Shown here: positions 63,964 through 64,000 of the stretch, piece after piece
Layout: every line of letters starts with the position of its first letter
Numbering within the stretch: the stretch's first letter is position 1
Virus record (IMG/VR): IMGVR_UViG_3300020180_000017
Coordinates: 1 to 64,000 of that record
Strand: one strand, 5' to 3'
Length of the DNA: 64,000 bases
Source: a virus
Position numbers and translations under genes: made by a program
Notes under the pieces: model-generated
Told to the model about the DNA's origin: nothing
Databases searched by the model: none
The model's input: only the letters and a program-made list of their open reading frames with translations

Positions 63964-64000
63964 AGTTTTTTTTCCAAAGCATAACTTTATGTATATCTCC

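Noticed and set aside
1-64000. Stop-codon reassignment, as in some crAss-like phages
   Set aside because: The long genes here read through with the standard code and end in TAA or TGA at sensible overlaps. Nothing requires a recoded stop, and no suppressor tRNA is seen.
1-64000. CRISPR array, insertion sequence or integrase/att site
   Set aside because: No regular spaced repeats, transposase or integrase frames were found. The only mobile gene seen is the GIY-YIG endonuclease.

Overview
The window looks like the virion-gene half of a large, very AT-rich crAss-like phage (Crassvirales) that infects a Bacteroidota host. The evidence is threefold. First, there is a full crAss-type head and packaging set: a large terminase with degenerate motifs, a portal with a long C-terminal coiled coil, a scaffold-like protein and a major capsid protein. 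Second, a 3405-residue protein carries the DFDID catalytic motif of the crAss-like virion RNA polymerase, surrounded by other giant virion proteins. Third, two promoters match the Bacteroidota consensus TTTG-N19/20-TAnnTTTG. Every gene I accept is on the minus strand, so the window reads from 64000 down to 1. Genes are tightly packed, with ATGA or TAATG overlaps and A-rich leaders instead of Shine-Dalgarno sites.

Layout in transcription order. (1) 63963-60402: small genes, including an HU/IHF-like protein, a cysteine-cluster protein, a DUF1573-like beta domain, a PD-(D/E)XK nuclease and a candidate small terminase. (2) 60405-50005: terminase, portal, scaffold-like protein, major capsid protein, a free-standing GIY-YIG homing endonuclease with its own promoter, and two head/connector genes. 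(3) 49990-43510: a run of cysteine-rich structural or fibre-like proteins, ending in a fibronectin-III-like protein and a terminator. (4) 43462-40705: an accessory island with a promoter, a short leader RNA ending in a terminator, a roughly 285-nt strongly structured RNA, a 409-residue minimal leucyl-tRNA synthetase, three small genes, a terminator and a tRNA-Arg(UCU). (5) 40685-32587: a metallophosphoesterase followed by connector, ring and tail genes. (6) 32587-1: peptidoglycan-degrading virion proteins, cargo-like proteins, the virion RNA polymerase and a second giant polyvalent protein that runs off the window.

The best candidate for an undescribed system is the island in (4). The leucyl-tRNA synthetase keeps the HIGH and KMSKS motifs and the zinc knuckle. 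It has lost the whole CP1 editing domain and most of the C-terminal tRNA-binding part. It sits directly downstream of the structured RNA, and a consensus promoter and an intrinsic terminator lie upstream of that RNA. A small tRNA acceptor/T-arm minihelix lies elsewhere in the window (63329-63378). A second notable pattern is in the giant proteins. The SLOG module and the ADP-ribosyltransferase-like module are each bracketed by their own in-frame direct repeats of about 700 bp spacing, as expected if domains are exchanged as cassettes.
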